Assembly (NCBI GenBank): GCA_026224805.1
Contig: JAMFRN010000217.1
Location: 1-39,029 of the forward strand
DNA length: 39,029 bases
From: Nevskia soli
Lineage (GTDB): Bacteria > Pseudomonadota > Gammaproteobacteria > Nevskiales > Nevskiaceae
Direction of reading: 5' to 3'
Part shown: positions 38,418-39,029 of the stretch, piece by piece
How positions within the stretch are numbered: the stretch's first letter is position 1
How the letters are laid out: every line of letters starts with the position of its first letter
Notes under the pieces: model-generated
The model's database searches: none
What the model saw: the letters and a program-made list of their open reading frames with translations, nothing else
What the model was told of the DNA's origin: nothing
Made by a program: the position numbers and the translations under genes

Positions 38418-38438
38418 GCCTCTCCCAAAGGGAGAGGC
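38418..38438. repeat. GCCTCTCCC hairpin before the acetolactate synthase stop
   Basis: GCCTCTCCC (38418-38426) pairs with GGGAGAGGC (38430-38438) over AAA. Together with 38330-38352 it gives two members of one repeat family inside a 131-base convergent gap. Confidence 0.7.
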
Positions 38439-38452
38439 AAACACGGCCCCTC

Positions 38453-39029
38453 TCAGTCGATCACCTCGGTGTTCGCGGCGCCTGGCGCCACCATCGGCAG
38501 CACCATTTCCTCCACCGCTACCGGCGCGCGGATCAAGGCCGGTCCGGGACGGCTGAAGGCCTCGCGCAGCATCGCTTCGGCATCCTCCGCTTCCGCCAGG
38601 TCGTAGGCCGGCACACCGAAGGCCCGCGCCACCGCGCATAGCGAGGATGGGCGCGCATACAGCGAGGCGACGTGGCGTTTCTGGTAGAACAGCTCCTGCT
38701 GCTGCCGCACTAGGCCCAGCGCGGCGTTGTCCATCACCACCGTCTTCACGTTCAGGTCCAGCTCGGCCAGGGTGGCGAACTCCTGGATGTTCATCAGCAG
38801 GCTGCCGTCGCCGCTGAAGCACACCGCGCCGGCTTCGGGCAGCGCTAATGCAGCCCCGATGGCCACCGGCAGGCCGAAGCCCATGGTGCCGAGGCCGCCG
38901 GAGGTGAGCCAGCGCTCGGGCCGGGTGAAGGGATAGCTCTGCGCCACCCACATCTGGTGCTGGCCCACATCGGTGGTGATCGCCGTATCCGGATGTGCCA
39001 GTTGCGACACGGCGCGGATCAGGCCGTAA
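38453..39029 (-). CDS. Acetolactate synthase large subunit-like ThDP enzyme, C-terminal part
   Basis: The gene runs off the right edge; the last 192 residues are visible. The C-terminal ThDP-binding domain is clear: TDVGQHQMWVAQSY, SGGLGTMGFGLPVAIGAA, the GDGSLLMNIQEFATL motif, and MDNAALGLVRQQQELFY. This combination fits the catalytic subunit of acetolactate synthase (IlvB/IlvG/IlvI), the first common step of branched-chain amino acid synthesis. Stand-alone relatives exist, and no regulatory subunit (IlvN or IlvH) is in the window. The stop is TGA at 38453-38455. Confidence 0.85.
   Translation of the reverse strand, partial: YGLIRAVSQLAHPDTAITTDVGQHQMWVAQSYPFTRPERWLTSGGLGTMGFGLPVAIGAALALPEAGAVCFSGDGSLLMNIQEFATLAELDLNVKTVVMDNAALGLVRQQQELFYQKRHVASLYARPSSLCAVARAFGVPAYDLAEAEDAEAMLREAFSRPGPALIRAPVAVEEMVLPMVAPGAANTEVID

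Overview
The window is high-GC chromosomal DNA. Its housekeeping content (XerD, ZapE, DsbC, PlsC, MoaB, MarC) and polyserine-linked lipoproteins suggest a free-living proteobacterium, most likely a gammaproteobacterium. Genus cannot be fixed from the sequence alone. No tRNA, rRNA, CRISPR array, transposase or phage gene was seen. Gene starts were chosen from ribosome-binding sites and family features, so several are shorter than the longest open frame.

Layout. (1) 1-6663, plus strand: the end of an OFA-type MFS transporter, then a complete soluble NAD-dependent molybdenum formate dehydrogenase operon (fdsG, fdsB, fdsA, fdhD/fdsC, fdsD), with a strong hairpin between fdsB and fdsA. (2) 6979-13101, minus strand: two tandem paralogous polyserine beta-propeller lipoproteins, then a PstS-like/OmpA membrane-anchored fusion. 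They share a duplicated upstream segment that carries a Pho-box-like site. (3) 13363-17375: marC, a GNAT acetyltransferase, a UDG-family protein, DUF3052, DUF302, a frameshifted small membrane protein, and moaB. (4) 17574-20270, minus strand: a TPR / Rossmann (SLOG-like) / class III cyclase protein, with a separate SLOG-like gene just upstream. This is the best candidate here for an uncharacterised signalling or defence module. (5) 20491-25916, minus strand: thiolase, a BamE-like lipoprotein, and a large transglutaminase/DUF2126 protein. (6) 26017-32657, plus strand: leucine-type amino acid dehydrogenase, a CinA C-terminal-type amidase, and the 180-kDa type NAD-glutamate dehydrogenase. (7) 32714-39029: a GFA-family protein, YcxB-like protein, zapE, plsC, xerD, a LysE exporter, dsbC, and the end of an acetolactate-synthase-like gene.

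How genes fit together. The formate dehydrogenase set oxidises formate to CO2 and reduces NAD. moaB supplies molybdenum cofactor, and the OFA-type transporter may move formate or oxalate. The GFA protein may touch formaldehyde chemistry, though that link is weak. The two amino acid dehydrogenases feed carbon from amino acids into central metabolism, and the thiolase works in acyl-CoA metabolism. The lipoproteins and the PstS/OmpA protein form a cell-envelope block with possible phosphate or two-component control.

Short dispersed palindromic repeats of at least six kinds fill most of the non-coding gaps. They often lie between convergent genes, where they may act as terminators or mRNA stabilisers.
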